A stretch of 64,000 bases of DNA from Cognatundibacterium griseum (GCF_014284195.1 NZ_JACOGC010000004.1:248001-312000); one strand, 5' to 3'; shown: positions 9,095 through 18,401, numbered from the stretch's first letter. A program made the numbers and translations. The notes: generated from the letters alone by a model not told the origin.

Positions 9095-10815
9095 CAGCTT
9101 GCTACCTGATTACTTAAACCGGTGACCCGCATGACTTCATCGATCGTTGTCATGCCATTTCTTGCCTTGATCAGTCCGTCTTCGCGCAAATTGCGATAGC
9201 CGTCGCGCCTTGCCAGCTGAGTCAACTCATGCGCGGGCATGCGCTGCACAATCGCCGCCTGCAATGCGGTCGTGACTTCAACGAATTCATAAATGCCGAC
9301 CCGGCCACGATAACCGGTCTGCTGGCATTGCGGACAGCCGACCGCATGATGCCATTGCCCCGGAGCCGCCAGCAAGGCCGGAAAGCGCTGTTGCAAGTCC
9401 TGCATCTGGCGGCTGAATTCTGCCGGGGCCGACTGCATCATGTCGTCTTCTGTCATTGGTCTGGCGCAGTGCTGGCACAGACGGCGCACCAGCCGCTGCG
9501 CCTGCACCGCACGCAATGAAGAAGCTACCAGGAAGGGCTCCAGCCCCATGTCGATCAGACGGTTGAACGCACCCAGCGCATCATTGGTATGCAGGGTGGA
9601 AAACACCATGTGCCCGGTCAGCGCCGACTGCACCGCGATCTCCGCAGTTTCCAGATCGCGGATTTCACCAATCATGATGATATCGGGGTCATGCCGCAGA
9701 ATCGCCCTGAGCGCGCGGGCAAAGGTGTATTCGATTTCTGCATGGGTCTGGATCTGGGTGATGCCATCCATCTTGTATTCCACCGGATCTTCGACCGTGA
9801 TGATTTTCTTTTCGCGGTCGTTCGCTTCTGCCAGCGCAGCATATAAGCTGGTGCTTTTTCCGGAGCCGGTCGGCCCGGTCACCAGCACGATGCCGTGCGG
9901 CTCCTTGATCCATTGCCGGAATTTTTCCAGATGATCGGCTTCCATGCCGAGTTTTTTGAGGCTGAAATCCTTACGTTCCTTGGGCAGCAGGCGCAGCACG
10001 ATCGATTCGCCATGCACGCCGGGAATCACCGATACCCGGATGTCGATGTCGATGCCGCTGGCACGGATGCTGATGCGGCCATCCTGCGGTAACCGGCGTT
10101 CGGCAATATCCAGCCCCGAAATCAGCTTGATGCGCGACACCACGGCGTCAAAGCGGTCTCTGCCAAAACGCATTTTGGTGGTCAGGATGCCATCAACCCG
10201 GAACCGGATTTCAAACCCATGCTCTTCCGGTTCGATGTGAATATCCGATGCACCCAGATCAATCGCCTGTGCCCAGGTGTTATTGACCAGCTCGATGACC
10301 GGCGCTTCTTCAGCCAGCTCGCGCAAATGCGCAACTTCATCGGAAAAGGCGCTGGCCAGACCATCGGCGCGCAGCAGATTCAGCATCCGCTCCACGTCGC
10401 GGGAACGGATGAAATGCCAGTGCAGCCGGTGTTGGGTAAAACTGCTGCTCAGGGTTTCATTCACAAAACTGTTAAGCGGATTGACGGAAGCACATTCGAT
10501 GGCGCCTTCTGCCCCTTCCCAGATCACGACACCCTGCTCGGCCAGCCAGCCCGTGCTGATCCCGCCGAGCTGTGCAGCCTGCTCGATCACTGCCGCTGAA
10601 GTGGGCAGCAATGTTTCATCCAGCACAGGTATTCCCAGCTGCCCGGCCAGCACCGGCAGCAGATTGTCTTCGGAAATAGCACCGATACGGATCAGTATCT
10701 GCCCCAGTCGCGCACCCAGCTGAGGTTGCAGCTGCAGCGCACGCTCTACGTCAGCTCCGGAAACCAGTTGCTTCTGAATTAATAACTCACCGATCGGTGT
10801 CAGATTCATGGACAT
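9094..10815 (-). CDS. gspE: Type II secretion ATPase GspE
   Basis: The 573-residue secretion ATPase drives pseudopilus assembly from the cytoplasmic face. An N-terminal MshEN-like region (about 1–140) precedes the ATPase core: Walker A GPTGSGKS at 314–321, Asp box around 343, Walker B DPDIIMIGEIRD at 376–387, and the His box STLHTND. The zinc-binding cysteine pairs of GspE/PilB are at 447/450 and 494/497. It is longer than the usual 500 or so residues because of the N-terminal extension. It lies eight bases after the SoxZ-like gene, so the two are almost certainly cotranscribed. Confidence 0.96.
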   Translation of the reverse strand: MSMNLTPIGELLIQKQLVSGADVERALQLQPQLGARLGQILIRIGAISEDNLLPVLAGQLGIPVLDETLLPTSAAVIEQAAQLGGISTGWLAEQGVVIWEGAEGAIECASVNPLNSFVNETLSSSFTQHRLHWHFIRSRDVERMLNLLRADGLASAFSDEVAHLRELAEEAPVIELVNNTWAQAIDLGASDIHIEPEEHGFEIRFRVDGILTTKMRFGRDRFDAVVSRIKLISGLDIAERRLPQDGRISIRASGIDIDIRVSVIPGVHGESIVLRLLPKERKDFSLKKLGMEADHLEKFRQWIKEPHGIVLVTGPTGSGKSTSLYAALAEANDREKKIITVEDPVEYKMDGITQIQTHAEIEYTFARALRAILRHDPDIIMIGEIRDLETAEIAVQSALTGHMVFSTLHTNDALGAFNRLIDMGLEPFLVASSLRAVQAQRLVRRLCQHCARPMTEDDMMQSAPAEFSRQMQDLQQRFPALLAAPGQWHHAVGCPQCQQTGYRGRVGIYEFVEVTTALQAAIVQRMPAHELTQLARRDGYRNLREDGLIKARNGMTTIDEVMRVTGLSNQVAS

Positions 10816-10823
10816 GCGGTTCT

Positions 10824-11132
10824 CTATACGGTGACGCGGAAAGTTTCGACAGCGGTTTTGCCCAGATTATCCAGCCATTCCACTTTGACGATATCGTTTT
10901 TCAGCAGATGCTTGGCACGACATACCAGTTTGGGATGTGCCGCCATGGCCGGATTGAACTGTGCTGTCAGCAACACGCGGTCATTGCTGGTAATGCTGAG
11001 TTCCTGAATGAAATTGCGGTAACTGACTTTGCCGGATTTGGCCTGCACAGCGCTGTCATCGCGGAAGGGGTTATCAATCAGCAAAGTCATTTCCACGAAA
11101 TCATTCTGACGTTTGCATGTCAATGCGATCAT
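10824..11132 (-). CDS. SoxZ-like protein at the head of the T2SS operon
   Basis: This 102-residue protein matches SoxZ, the partner of the SoxY sulfur carrier. Visible family features are an N-terminal strand (FVEMTLLIDNPF), the FIQELSIT and VLLTAQFNPAMAAHP segments corresponding to the FIQ.VT and VLTAQWG..VS.NP blocks, and the ending VKVEWLDNLGKTAVETF. Like SoxZ it has no signal peptide and would need export together with its partner. It starts two bases after the SoxY-like stop and ends eight bases before gspE. No soxXA, soxB or soxCD is in the window, so thiosulfate oxidation is not supported. Family call is good; function is unknown. Confidence 0.75.
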   Translation of the reverse strand: MIALTCKRQNDFVEMTLLIDNPFRDDSAVQAKSGKVSYRNFIQELSITSNDRVLLTAQFNPAMAAHPKLVCRAKHLLKNDIVKVEWLDNLGKTAVETFRVTV

Positions 11133-11134
11133 AA

Positions 11135-11599
11135 TTATTCGGATAAAAATTTGTTATCAAACGGAACCGCAATTTTGACTTCTTTTTGCGCCGTGTAAAG
11201 CTTGCCACCGGCCCGCACAATCAGTTGCACCGTGGTCGTTCCTTTCAGACGGATCTGCGTCTGGATCTCGGCTTCGGTACCGACGGGTATAGTAAATTGT
11301 GCAATTGCCGGCGGCACCGCCGTTGCTGCCATCAACAGCATCATCTCTGTTCCGGGCAGCTCACTGCGGATACGAACCGGGATGCGTTCTGGGTCCAGGC
11401 TGACTTCCGGTACTTCAATCAGCAACCGGTTACTCGGCTCCGGCGCTTCTTTCTCGGGCAAGTTTCTGAGCGCTTCAGGCACGGTATTGGCTTCAAACAG
11501 CTTACGGCTCAAGGCTGCCAATACCGTCTGTGGCAGCATTGCCGCTGCCATCATGGTCAGTCCGGACACCAGGGATAAGCGTCGCAACTTATTCAGCAT
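11135..11599 (-). CDS. SoxY-like protein without the sulfur-binding cysteine
   Basis: The 154-residue protein has a signal peptide (MLNKLRRLSLVSGLTMMAAA, cleaved near LA/ALS) containing a twin arginine, though the Tat motif is weak. The mature part follows the SoxY Ig-like domain: LLIEVPEVSLDPERIPVRIR, SELPGTEMMLLM, AQFTIPVGTEAEIQTQIRL and LIVRAGGKLYTAQKEVKI. In true SoxY the chain ends with a GGCGG arm that carries the substrate on its cysteine. Here it ends with PFDNKFLSE, and the whole protein has no cysteine. The ATG is preferred over a TTG two codons upstream. It is first of a 13-gene operon leading into gspE–D. It cannot be a conventional sulfur carrier; a structural or chaperone-like periplasmic role is a guess. 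Confidence 0.75.
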   Translation of the reverse strand: MLNKLRRLSLVSGLTMMAAAMLPQTVLAALSRKLFEANTVPEALRNLPEKEAPEPSNRLLIEVPEVSLDPERIPVRIRSELPGTEMMLLMAATAVPPAIAQFTIPVGTEAEIQTQIRLKGTTTVQLIVRAGGKLYTAQKEVKIAVPFDNKFLSE

Positions 11600-11899
11600 A
11601 TACAACTGTCTTTCAATAAATATAATTTACACACTTCTGCTCACGACCTGCCGCTGACCGGCGAAATACCGGGATTTTACCTGTTATTCAGTCGTTAATA
11701 AGGGAAATTCAGGGAATCACGCTCACCGCGCCTGATAAGGTTTTGTTTAAATTCCTGTATTTGTGCAACAATTTGTTTTACTGGTCAATCGCACAGTCCC
11801 ATATAGTAGAATGCGGGCTGCGATTATAAAATCAAATATTTGTCGCTGTTCCGATCAATTACCTCTCTACAACCAGCCTCGTGCCCCCCTGCCCCAGCA

Positions 11900-12742
11900 A
11901 TGCGTATATTTAAATCTCTCCTGTGCTTTTTGCGGGCGCCATGGGTCAGTTTGTGGATCAACCGGGAATTGCTGTACCAGCTTTGCAAACGCGATATCAG
12001 TGCCAAATATAAGGCGTCGGCACTGGGACTGGCCTGGTCTGTGCTGCTGCCGCTGACAATGCTGGCGATTTACGCCTTCGTTTTTGGTGAAGTATTCAAA
12101 TCACGCTGGGGCAATGCGCCGCCGCCGCAAACCTGGTCCGAAAGACTGAGTTTTGCCCTGATTCTGTATGCCGGCCTGATGACGTTTAACTGGTTTGCAG
12201 AATGTCTGTCCAAAGCACCAACCACGATCCTGCATCACGTGAATTTCGTCAAGCGCGTGATTTTCCCTCTGGATATTCTGCCGGTCATTCCGGTCGTCAT
12301 CGGAGGATTTCATTTCCTCATCAGCGGTCTGGTGCTGGCGGGGTTCACTGTGGCGTCGCCCGTACCCGTTACCTGGCACTGGCTGCTAACGCCGGTGTTG
12401 CTGCTGCCGTTTATTTTTTGCCTCACAGGCATCAGCTGGCTGCTCAGCGCCATCGGCGTGTATTTCCGCGATATGGAGCAGATGATGCCGGCACTGACCA
12501 GTGCGCTGATGTTTCTGAGTCCGGTGTTTTATTCAGTGCAGGTACTGCCGGAATTTATCCGTCCCTGGCTGATGGCGAATCCAATGACACTGATAATTGA
12601 AACCTTGCGCAATCTGCTGTTCTGGCAGCAGCTGCCTGAGTCTGCCGCACTGGCCGGCCTGTATGGTTTTTCCCTGTTGCTGTTTTATCTGGGTTATTCG
12701 TGCTTCACTGTCTTGCGACGGGGGTTCAGCGATGTCCTCTGA
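11900..12742 (+). CDS. wzm: ABC-2 type glycan export permease (Wzm-like)
   Basis: The product is a 280-residue polytopic membrane protein of the polysaccharide/O-antigen export family. The ATG giving MRIFKSLLCFLRAPWVSLW is chosen; the frame stays open to a TTG 20 codons earlier, but that extension looks non-coding. The family marker RDISAKYKASALGLAWSVL follows a cytoplasmic amphipathic start, then six membrane segments; the segment GVYFRDMEQMMPALTSALMF is typical. It partners with the overlapping Wzt-like ATPase to move an undecaprenol-linked glycan to the periplasm. First gene of the glycan operon, divergent from the SoxY-like gene across a 300-base gap with no other gene. Confidence 0.92.
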   Translation: MRIFKSLLCFLRAPWVSLWINRELLYQLCKRDISAKYKASALGLAWSVLLPLTMLAIYAFVFGEVFKSRWGNAPPPQTWSERLSFALILYAGLMTFNWFAECLSKAPTTILHHVNFVKRVIFPLDILPVIPVVIGGFHFLISGLVLAGFTVASPVPVTWHWLLTPVLLLPFIFCLTGISWLLSAIGVYFRDMEQMMPALTSALMFLSPVFYSVQVLPEFIRPWLMANPMTLIIETLRNLLFWQQLPESAALAGLYGFSLLLFYLGYSCFTVLRRGFSDVL

Positions 12743-13970
12743 TGTCATGATTTCCGCCCACGGCATCGGCAAAGCCTATGCCTTGAACGCCAGCCCCTTG
12801 CGTCAGATGCTGGCGCAATTCCGGCCATCCCGGCAAATACATGATTTCTGGGCGCTCAGGCCGTTAGACCTGACCGTGCGGCGGGGTGAAGTGATCGGCG
12901 TGATCGGACAGAATGGCTCGGGAAAATCAACCTTGTTGCAGCTTTTATGCAATACGCTGAGCCCCAGTTGCGGTACTGTGCAGGTCAATGGCCGGCTGGC
13001 GGCATTGCTGGAGCTTGGCGCCGGATTCAACCTGGATTTTACCGGCTGGGAAAATATCCGTTTAAGTGCCGCCCTGTATGGCCTGAGTCTCGCGGAAACC
13101 GAACAAAAAATCGAAGCGATCGCGGCTTTTGCGGATATCGGGGATTTTATTGACAAGCCAGTCAAGACTTATTCCAGCGGCATGTTTGTGCGGCTGGCGT
13201 TTGCCGTGATTGCCAATATTGATGCGGATATTCTGGTGATTGACGAGGCACTGGCAGTCGGTGATGTCTTTTTTACCCAGAAATGCATGCGTTTTCTGCA
13301 GTCTTTTGCGGAAAAAGGCACCATTCTGTTTGTCAGCCATGACAGTGCCAGCGTCGTCAGCCTGTGCAACCGCGCGATTTTGCTGGAGCACGGAACACTG
13401 CTGGCCGATGGCGACCCAAAGACCATCACCGAATATTACTTACAAAAACAATATTCCCATCAGCAACCGCAAACGGATCAGACACCGGTAAAAACTGGCG
13501 ATTCTGCAGTAAATCATGGAGAATTCGGGCTGAAGGGATTATCCGTGCAGGCAGTCAGCGTTCTGGACAGCGGGAGACAGCCGGTGTTTCAGCTGCACGG
13601 TGCGACGTCTTTATGTCTGAACATACAGATTACGGCGCATCAGGACACTGCTCATCCGCTGGTCGGTTTCTCCCTGAAAGACAGACTCGGGCAGGTCATG
13701 TTTGGCGGCAACTCCGCCGATGCACAAGGTCATTTACCTGCTCTCCAGGCCGGGCAATCATTGCAGGTGGAATTTGATCTGACCGTCCCCGGTCTGACGC
13801 TCGGCGATTACATGATCAGCGTTGCCGTCGGGGAAGGGAATGCCAGAAATCATCTGATGCATCACTGGATCCATGATGCCTACGCCCTGCGTTCGACGCT
13901 GGCGGTTCAGAGCGGCATGCTGGAAATTCCTGTCGACAGAATGCGTCACCATTTGTTGTCCACATTATGA
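12732..13970 (+). CDS. wzt: ABC glycan exporter ATPase with C-terminal glycan-binding domain (Wzt-like)
   Basis: This is a 412-residue ATPase of the O-antigen/polysaccharide exporter. Walker A is GQNGSGKST, the signature is TYSSGMFVRLAFA and Walker B ILVIDEALAVGD. The ATPase fills about 1–240; a C-terminal beta-sandwich of the Wzt carbohydrate-binding type (about 265–405, with HPLVGFSLKDRLGQVMFGGN) follows, which in O9a-type systems recognises the finished chain end. That suggests a chain-terminating modification, and the next gene starts with a methyltransferase domain, as in O9a where the cap is a methyl-phosphate. The ATG overlaps the permease stop by 11 bases. Confidence 0.93.
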   Translation: MSSDVMISAHGIGKAYALNASPLRQMLAQFRPSRQIHDFWALRPLDLTVRRGEVIGVIGQNGSGKSTLLQLLCNTLSPSCGTVQVNGRLAALLELGAGFNLDFTGWENIRLSAALYGLSLAETEQKIEAIAAFADIGDFIDKPVKTYSSGMFVRLAFAVIANIDADILVIDEALAVGDVFFTQKCMRFLQSFAEKGTILFVSHDSASVVSLCNRAILLEHGTLLADGDPKTITEYYLQKQYSHQQPQTDQTPVKTGDSAVNHGEFGLKGLSVQAVSVLDSGRQPVFQLHGATSLCLNIQITAHQDTAHPLVGFSLKDRLGQVMFGGNSADAQGHLPALQAGQSLQVEFDLTVPGLTLGDYMISVAVGEGNARNHLMHHWIHDAYALRSTLAVQSGMLEIPVDRMRHHLLSTL

Positions 13971-16900
13971 ATACATCAAAAAATAATACGGCGATTCCGG
14001 TTGCTGAACGCTATCAGTACGAGATTGATCTTTCTGCCAATACGGCGGCGGCGCAGGTTGTCCGGCTGACCGGTGAGCAGAAGTCGGTGCTGGAGCTCGG
14101 CCCCGGGCCAGGCACGATCCTGCGTTATCTGGCGCGGCATCAGCAATGCACCGTCAGTGCGGTAGAGCTGGATCAGGCCTGTGCCGACGCATTGCGGGAT
14201 GTTTGCCAGACCGTGGTGCAAGGCAATCTCGATCAGTCAGACTGGCTGCAGGCATTTGCCGGACAGCGCTTCGATGTCATCATTGCCGCCGATGTGCTGG
14301 AGCATCTGCAGAATCCGTGGCAATGCCTGCGCGATATGCGCAGCCTGTTGACGGCGGATGGTTATGCGGTGATTTCGATCCCGAACGTCGGTCACAATTC
14401 GGTACTGGCGTCGCTGATGACAGGGCGTTTTCCTTATCAGTCCCGCGGATTACTGGATCAAACGCATCTGCGTTTTTTTACACGCCATGATTTTGAGCAG
14501 GTATTGTTTGAATGCGGCCTGCTGCCCAGCCACTGGTTTGCCATCCAGAAACCCGCTGCCGAAGCCGAGCTGGGACATCACTGGACGACCCTGAATCCAA
14601 TGCAGCAGCAAATGCTGAATGCCAACCCTTACGGCAACGACTACCAGTATGTCGTGCGGGCGTATGCCAGCACCGAAGCGGGACATATCGCCAAAACGCA
14701 AGCGCTGATGGACGACACACATGCCATCAATGTCCGGCAGCAACAGGAAAATGAACGCTTGTCGGGGTTGCTCGAAAATCGTCAGCAATCTTTGGAAAAT
14801 GCGCATCAAAAAATTGCCGATCTGGTTCGACAGTTTGAATTGCAGGATCACCACTACCTGCAACTGCTGAGTGAAAAAGACCAGTCCTATGCGGCGCTGA
14901 CAAAGGAATTCCATACGGGGATTGAGCAGCAGCATGCCTTATCTGCGCAAATCGGACTTGAAAAAAACCAGCAACTGGTGCTGCAGCAAGAAATCGAAAA
15001 AACCGGTCAGGTGGTGATGGATCTTCAGCAGCAACTGCGGCAGGCCGATGCCAGGATTGAAGAACTCTGGAATTCAACCTCCTGGAAAATCACCAAACCA
15101 ATCCGTGTGTTGCGAAGGCTGTTTGGCGGTATCTCCGTCCGCGCGCAGTTACGCAATGCTTACCGTGTGATGCCTGCGCCGGTTCAGTCTGTGCTGAATC
15201 AGACCGGGATTACGGCTACGCTCAGAAATAATCTGCCGGCAGCGGAATCCGGCCAGAGCTGGGTCTGTGCCGTCGGTACAGCTGCCGGCACCAACCCGTT
15301 TGACGGTCTGCTCAATGGCAGCGCTCCGGATGGGGTAGAAGATGTATTTTTCTGGGGCGTGATTGACTGGCATTTCCGCTTCCAGCGCCCGCAACAGCTG
15401 GCGATCGGCTTCCATCATCGTCGCCACCGGGTTTTCTACATCAGTTCCGAACTGGTTAACCGGACTGAACCCGGCTACCAGGTTGAAGCGATTGCGGGCA
15501 TGCACAATGTGTTCCAGATTCGCCTGTACGCAAATTCAGCGCCGCCGATCTATCACCATAGCGCGGACAGCAACCTGCTGCGTCAGTTACAGACCAGCTT
15601 TGCAATGCTGTTGCAGGATGCAGGAATCAAAGATCTGATTTCCATCGTTCAGCACCCGTTCTGGCTGCCGATGGCGCGCAGCGCGCCGTCCAGCCGCCTG
15701 GTGTACGACTGTATGGATCATCACGAAGGATTTGGGAATTGTCCACCGGACGTGATTGCCGGTGAACGGGCACTGATGGCAGAAGCAGATACCCTGATCG
15801 TCACATCGGACTGGCTGTACAACATTGCCAAAGATAAAAATCCGAATACATTTATCGTCAGGAATGCCTGTGAATTCAGGCATTTCAGCCAGCGTCCGGC
15901 AGATGTGTATCACGATCCGAAACAAAGAAAAATCCTCGGCTATTTCGGCGCGATTTCAGACTGGTTTGACTGCAGCATCGTGGCAAAACTGGCCGAACAC
16001 TTTCCGGAATGCCTGATTCTGTTGGTCGGGGCGGATACTTGCGGTGCCGCTAAAAAACTGGCGAAATACGGCAACGTCAAGCTGACAGGCGAAGTTCCGT
16101 ATCAGCAGCTGCCGCACTATCTGTACGCATTTGATGTCTGCATCCTGCCGTTCCAGATTATTGATCTGACACTGGCAACCAATCCGGTCAAGGTATATGA
16201 ATACATGTGCTCAGGCAAACCGGTGGTCAGTGTGCAACTGCCGGAACTCGCCAGCATGAAACAGATGGTTTATCTGGCCGACGACAGCCGTCAGTTTATC
16301 GCGCATTGCGAACAGGCCTTGCAGGAAGCACCTGATGCGCCGCAACGTCAGCAGCGCATCACTTACGCCAGTGAACAGACCTGGGTACACCGCGCGGAAG
16401 AACTGGAAAGCGCCCTGGAGCAAAGCCGCTCACCGCTGGTCAGCATCGTCGTGGTCACCTATAACAACCTGAACCTGACCCAGCTGTGCCTCGCCAGCAT
16501 TGAAGCAGAAACGACGCACATCCGTTATGAAATCATTATCGTTGACAATGCTTCCAGTGACGGTACCCAGGATTACCTGCAACAATTCGCGGCAGGCAAA
16601 GCGCATGTGTCGCTGATTCTGAACGACGACAACACCGGTTTTTCCAAAGCAAACAATCAGGGTCTGGCGCAGGCAAAAGGTGATTATCTGGTCGTCCTGA
16701 ATAACGACACAGTCGTCACGCGTGGCTGGGCCAGCAGCCTGATTCGTCATTGCCGGAAAAATCCGGAGATCGGTCTGATCGGGCCGGTCACCAACAATAT
16801 CGGCAATGAGGCAAAAATCGATATTCAGTACGACTCTCTGAACGAGATGCCAACCAAAGCGCGGGAATATACGTTAACCCACCTGGGACAGTCGTTTGAT

Positions 16901-17191
16901 ATCCGCACCCTGGCATTTTTCTGCGTCATGATTACCCGCCAAGCCTATGATCAGATCGGCGGACTGGATGAAGCATTTGGGCTGGGATTCTTTGAGGATG
17001 ATGATTATTGCCGCCGTGCGGAAGCAGCGAAATTCCGTGTTGTCTGCGCTGACGATGTCTTTGTGCATCACAATCTTTCCGCTTCTTTCAACAAGCTGGG
17101 GCAAGAGCGCAAACAGGAATTGTTCCTGAAAAATAAAGCAATTTATGAAGCGAAATGGGGAAAGTGGATTCCTCATAGCTACCGTACCTGA
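13967..17191 (+). CDS. Methyltransferase–coiled coil–two-glycosyltransferase fusion
   Basis: This 1074-residue multidomain protein starts with a SAM-dependent methyltransferase (about 20–235; VLELGPGPG at 41–49 and IIAADVLEHL). A coiled coil at about 255–370 ends in the NSTSWKITKPIRVLRRL motif common in glycan-assembly proteins. Next comes a TuaH/GT4-like glycosyltransferase (about 457–800; GYFGAISDWFD, VKVYEYMCSGKPVV), and last a GT2 domain (about 823–1074; VSIVVVTYNNLNLTQLCLAS, VLNNDTVV as the DXD region). ATGA overlap with the Wzt-like gene ties it to export. It resembles WbdD-like length-control proteins in architecture, where a methyltransferase and coiled coil set chain length; that role is inference. 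No signal peptide or membrane helix is seen. Confidence 0.88.
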   Translation: MNTSKNNTAIPVAERYQYEIDLSANTAAAQVVRLTGEQKSVLELGPGPGTILRYLARHQQCTVSAVELDQACADALRDVCQTVVQGNLDQSDWLQAFAGQRFDVIIAADVLEHLQNPWQCLRDMRSLLTADGYAVISIPNVGHNSVLASLMTGRFPYQSRGLLDQTHLRFFTRHDFEQVLFECGLLPSHWFAIQKPAAEAELGHHWTTLNPMQQQMLNANPYGNDYQYVVRAYASTEAGHIAKTQALMDDTHAINVRQQQENERLSGLLENRQQSLENAHQKIADLVRQFELQDHHYLQLLSEKDQSYAALTKEFHTGIEQQHALSAQIGLEKNQQLVLQQEIEKTGQVVMDLQQQLRQADARIEELWNSTSWKITKPIRVLRRLFGGISVRAQLRNAYRVMPAPVQSVLNQTGITATLRNNLPAAESGQSWVCAVGTAAGTNPFDGLLNGSAPDGVEDVFFWGVIDWHFRFQRPQQLAIGFHHRRHRVFYISSELVNRTEPGYQVEAIAGMHNVFQIRLYANSAPPIYHHSADSNLLRQLQTSFAMLLQDAGIKDLISIVQHPFWLPMARSAPSSRLVYDCMDHHEGFGNCPPDVIAGERALMAEADTLIVTSDWLYNIAKDKNPNTFIVRNACEFRHFSQRPADVYHDPKQRKILGYFGAISDWFDCSIVAKLAEHFPECLILLVGADTCGAAKKLAKYGNVKLTGEVPYQQLPHYLYAFDVCILPFQIIDLTLATNPVKVYEYMCSGKPVVSVQLPELASMKQMVYLADDSRQFIAHCEQALQEAPDAPQRQQRITYASEQTWVHRAEELESALEQSRSPLVSIVVVTYNNLNLTQLCLASIEAETTHIRYEIIIVDNASSDGTQDYLQQFAAGKAHVSLILNDDNTGFSKANNQGLAQAKGDYLVVLNNDTVVTRGWASSLIRHCRKNPEIGLIGPVTNNIGNEAKIDIQYDSLNEMPTKAREYTLTHLGQSFDIRTLAFFCVMITRQAYDQIGGLDEAFGLGFFEDDDYCRRAEAAKFRVVCADDVFVHHNLSASFNKLGQERKQELFLKNKAIYEAKWGKWIPHSYRT

Positions 17192-17292
17192 AACACTGCC
17201 AGATGCGCTGTAAAACAGCGTCAGGCTTTGCGGCAGGCAATTAACGTATCATCTGGCATCCGGCAACCTGCCGGTTCGTTGATTTTGTATAT

Positions 17293-18399
17293 ATGAAAAA
17301 AAAGATTATCTGTGTTGTGGGAACCCGGCCGGAAGCCATCAAAATGGCGCCGGTCATCCAGCGTCTGCGCCAGGAATCGTGGGCAGACATTCAGGTTCTG
17401 GCTACAGCACAACATCGTCAGATGATGGATCAGGTGCTGACGCTGTTCGGCATTACACCCGACCGCGATCTGAATATCATGCAACCGAATCAGACGCTGT
17501 CATCGCTGACGGCAAAACTGATTTCCGAACTCGATACCGTGTTTCAGCAGGAACGTCCGGACGCCGTGCTGGCACAGGGAGACACCACGACCGTCATGAG
17601 TGTGGCGCTCAGCTGTTTTTATCACCGCATTCCTTTCGGTCATGTAGAAGCCGGTCTGCGTACCGGTGATATCTGGAATCCGTTTCCGGAAGAAATGAAC
17701 CGGGTGGTTGCCAGCCGGCTGGCGAAGTGGCACTTTGCGCCGACCGGCAGCGCCAAAGCCAATCTGCTGCGCGAAGGTATTCCGGAATCCGACATTGTCG
17801 TCACCGGCAACACGGTGATTGATGCACTGCTCGATACAGTGAAGAAAAATCCACAGCCACCTGCTGATCAGGATACCAGCGGCCGCCGCATGATACTGGT
17901 GACTTCGCACCGGCGTGAGAATTTTGGCCAGCCGTTTGAAGAAATCTGCAGAGCCATTCTGCATCTGGTCCGGCATAATCCGGATGTGGATGTCCTGTAT
18001 CCGGTGCACCCGAATCCCAACGTCAAAGACAAAGCCTATGAATTGCTGGGCCAGCATCCGCAGATACGGCTGTGCGAGCCGCTGGAGTATCTGCCGTTTG
18101 TAAATGCCATGCAGCAGGCTTATCTGATTCTGAGCGATTCCGGCGGTGTGCAGGAAGAAGCGCCAGCGCTTGCCAAACCGGTGCTGGTCCTGCGCAGCGA
18201 AACCGAAAGACCGGAAGCCGTGACTGAAGGCGTCGTCAAGCTGGTGGGTACGGATTTCGATACCATCGTCCGGGAAGCGCAACAGTTACTGGATGATCCG
18301 CTGTATTACCGCCAGATCGCACGCGGCGTCTCTCCTTATGGCGATGGCCTCGCCAGCGACCGGATTGCCCGGACACTGAAAGACAGTTTGCTGAGCTAG
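17293..18399 (+). CDS. wecB: UDP-N-acetylglucosamine 2-epimerase, non-hydrolysing
   Basis: The 368-residue enzyme interconverts UDP-GlcNAc and UDP-ManNAc in the cytoplasm. Clear motifs are GTRPEAIKMAPVI (10–22), the QGDTTTVMS and GHVEAGLRTG blocks, TSHRRENFG, YPVHPNPNV and SDSGGVQEEAP near the C-terminus, all of the hydrolysis-free bacterial class. The length is normal. No dehydrogenase (wecC) is adjacent, so the ManNAc may be used directly or oxidised by an enzyme elsewhere. It lies 101 bases after the fusion gene and two bases before another glycosyltransferase, so it probably supplies a sugar donor to this locus. Confidence 0.95.
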   Translation: MKKKIICVVGTRPEAIKMAPVIQRLRQESWADIQVLATAQHRQMMDQVLTLFGITPDRDLNIMQPNQTLSSLTAKLISELDTVFQQERPDAVLAQGDTTTVMSVALSCFYHRIPFGHVEAGLRTGDIWNPFPEEMNRVVASRLAKWHFAPTGSAKANLLREGIPESDIVVTGNTVIDALLDTVKKNPQPPADQDTSGRRMILVTSHRRENFGQPFEEICRAILHLVRHNPDVDVLYPVHPNPNVKDKAYELLGQHPQIRLCEPLEYLPFVNAMQQAYLILSDSGGVQEEAPALAKPVLVLRSETERPEAVTEGVVKLVGTDFDTIVREAQQLLDDPLYYRQIARGVSPYGDGLASDRIARTLKDSLLS

Positions 18400-18401
18400 T
18401 C

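Noticed and set aside
10824-11599. A functional thiosulfate-oxidising Sox system
   Set aside because: The essential SoxY cysteine is missing and no soxXA, soxB or soxCD genes are present; only the protein folds are supported.
17206-17220. Small hairpin between the fusion glycosyltransferase and wecB as a terminator
   Set aside because: Six base pairs with a three-base loop and no T-run; too weak to separate the two genes.
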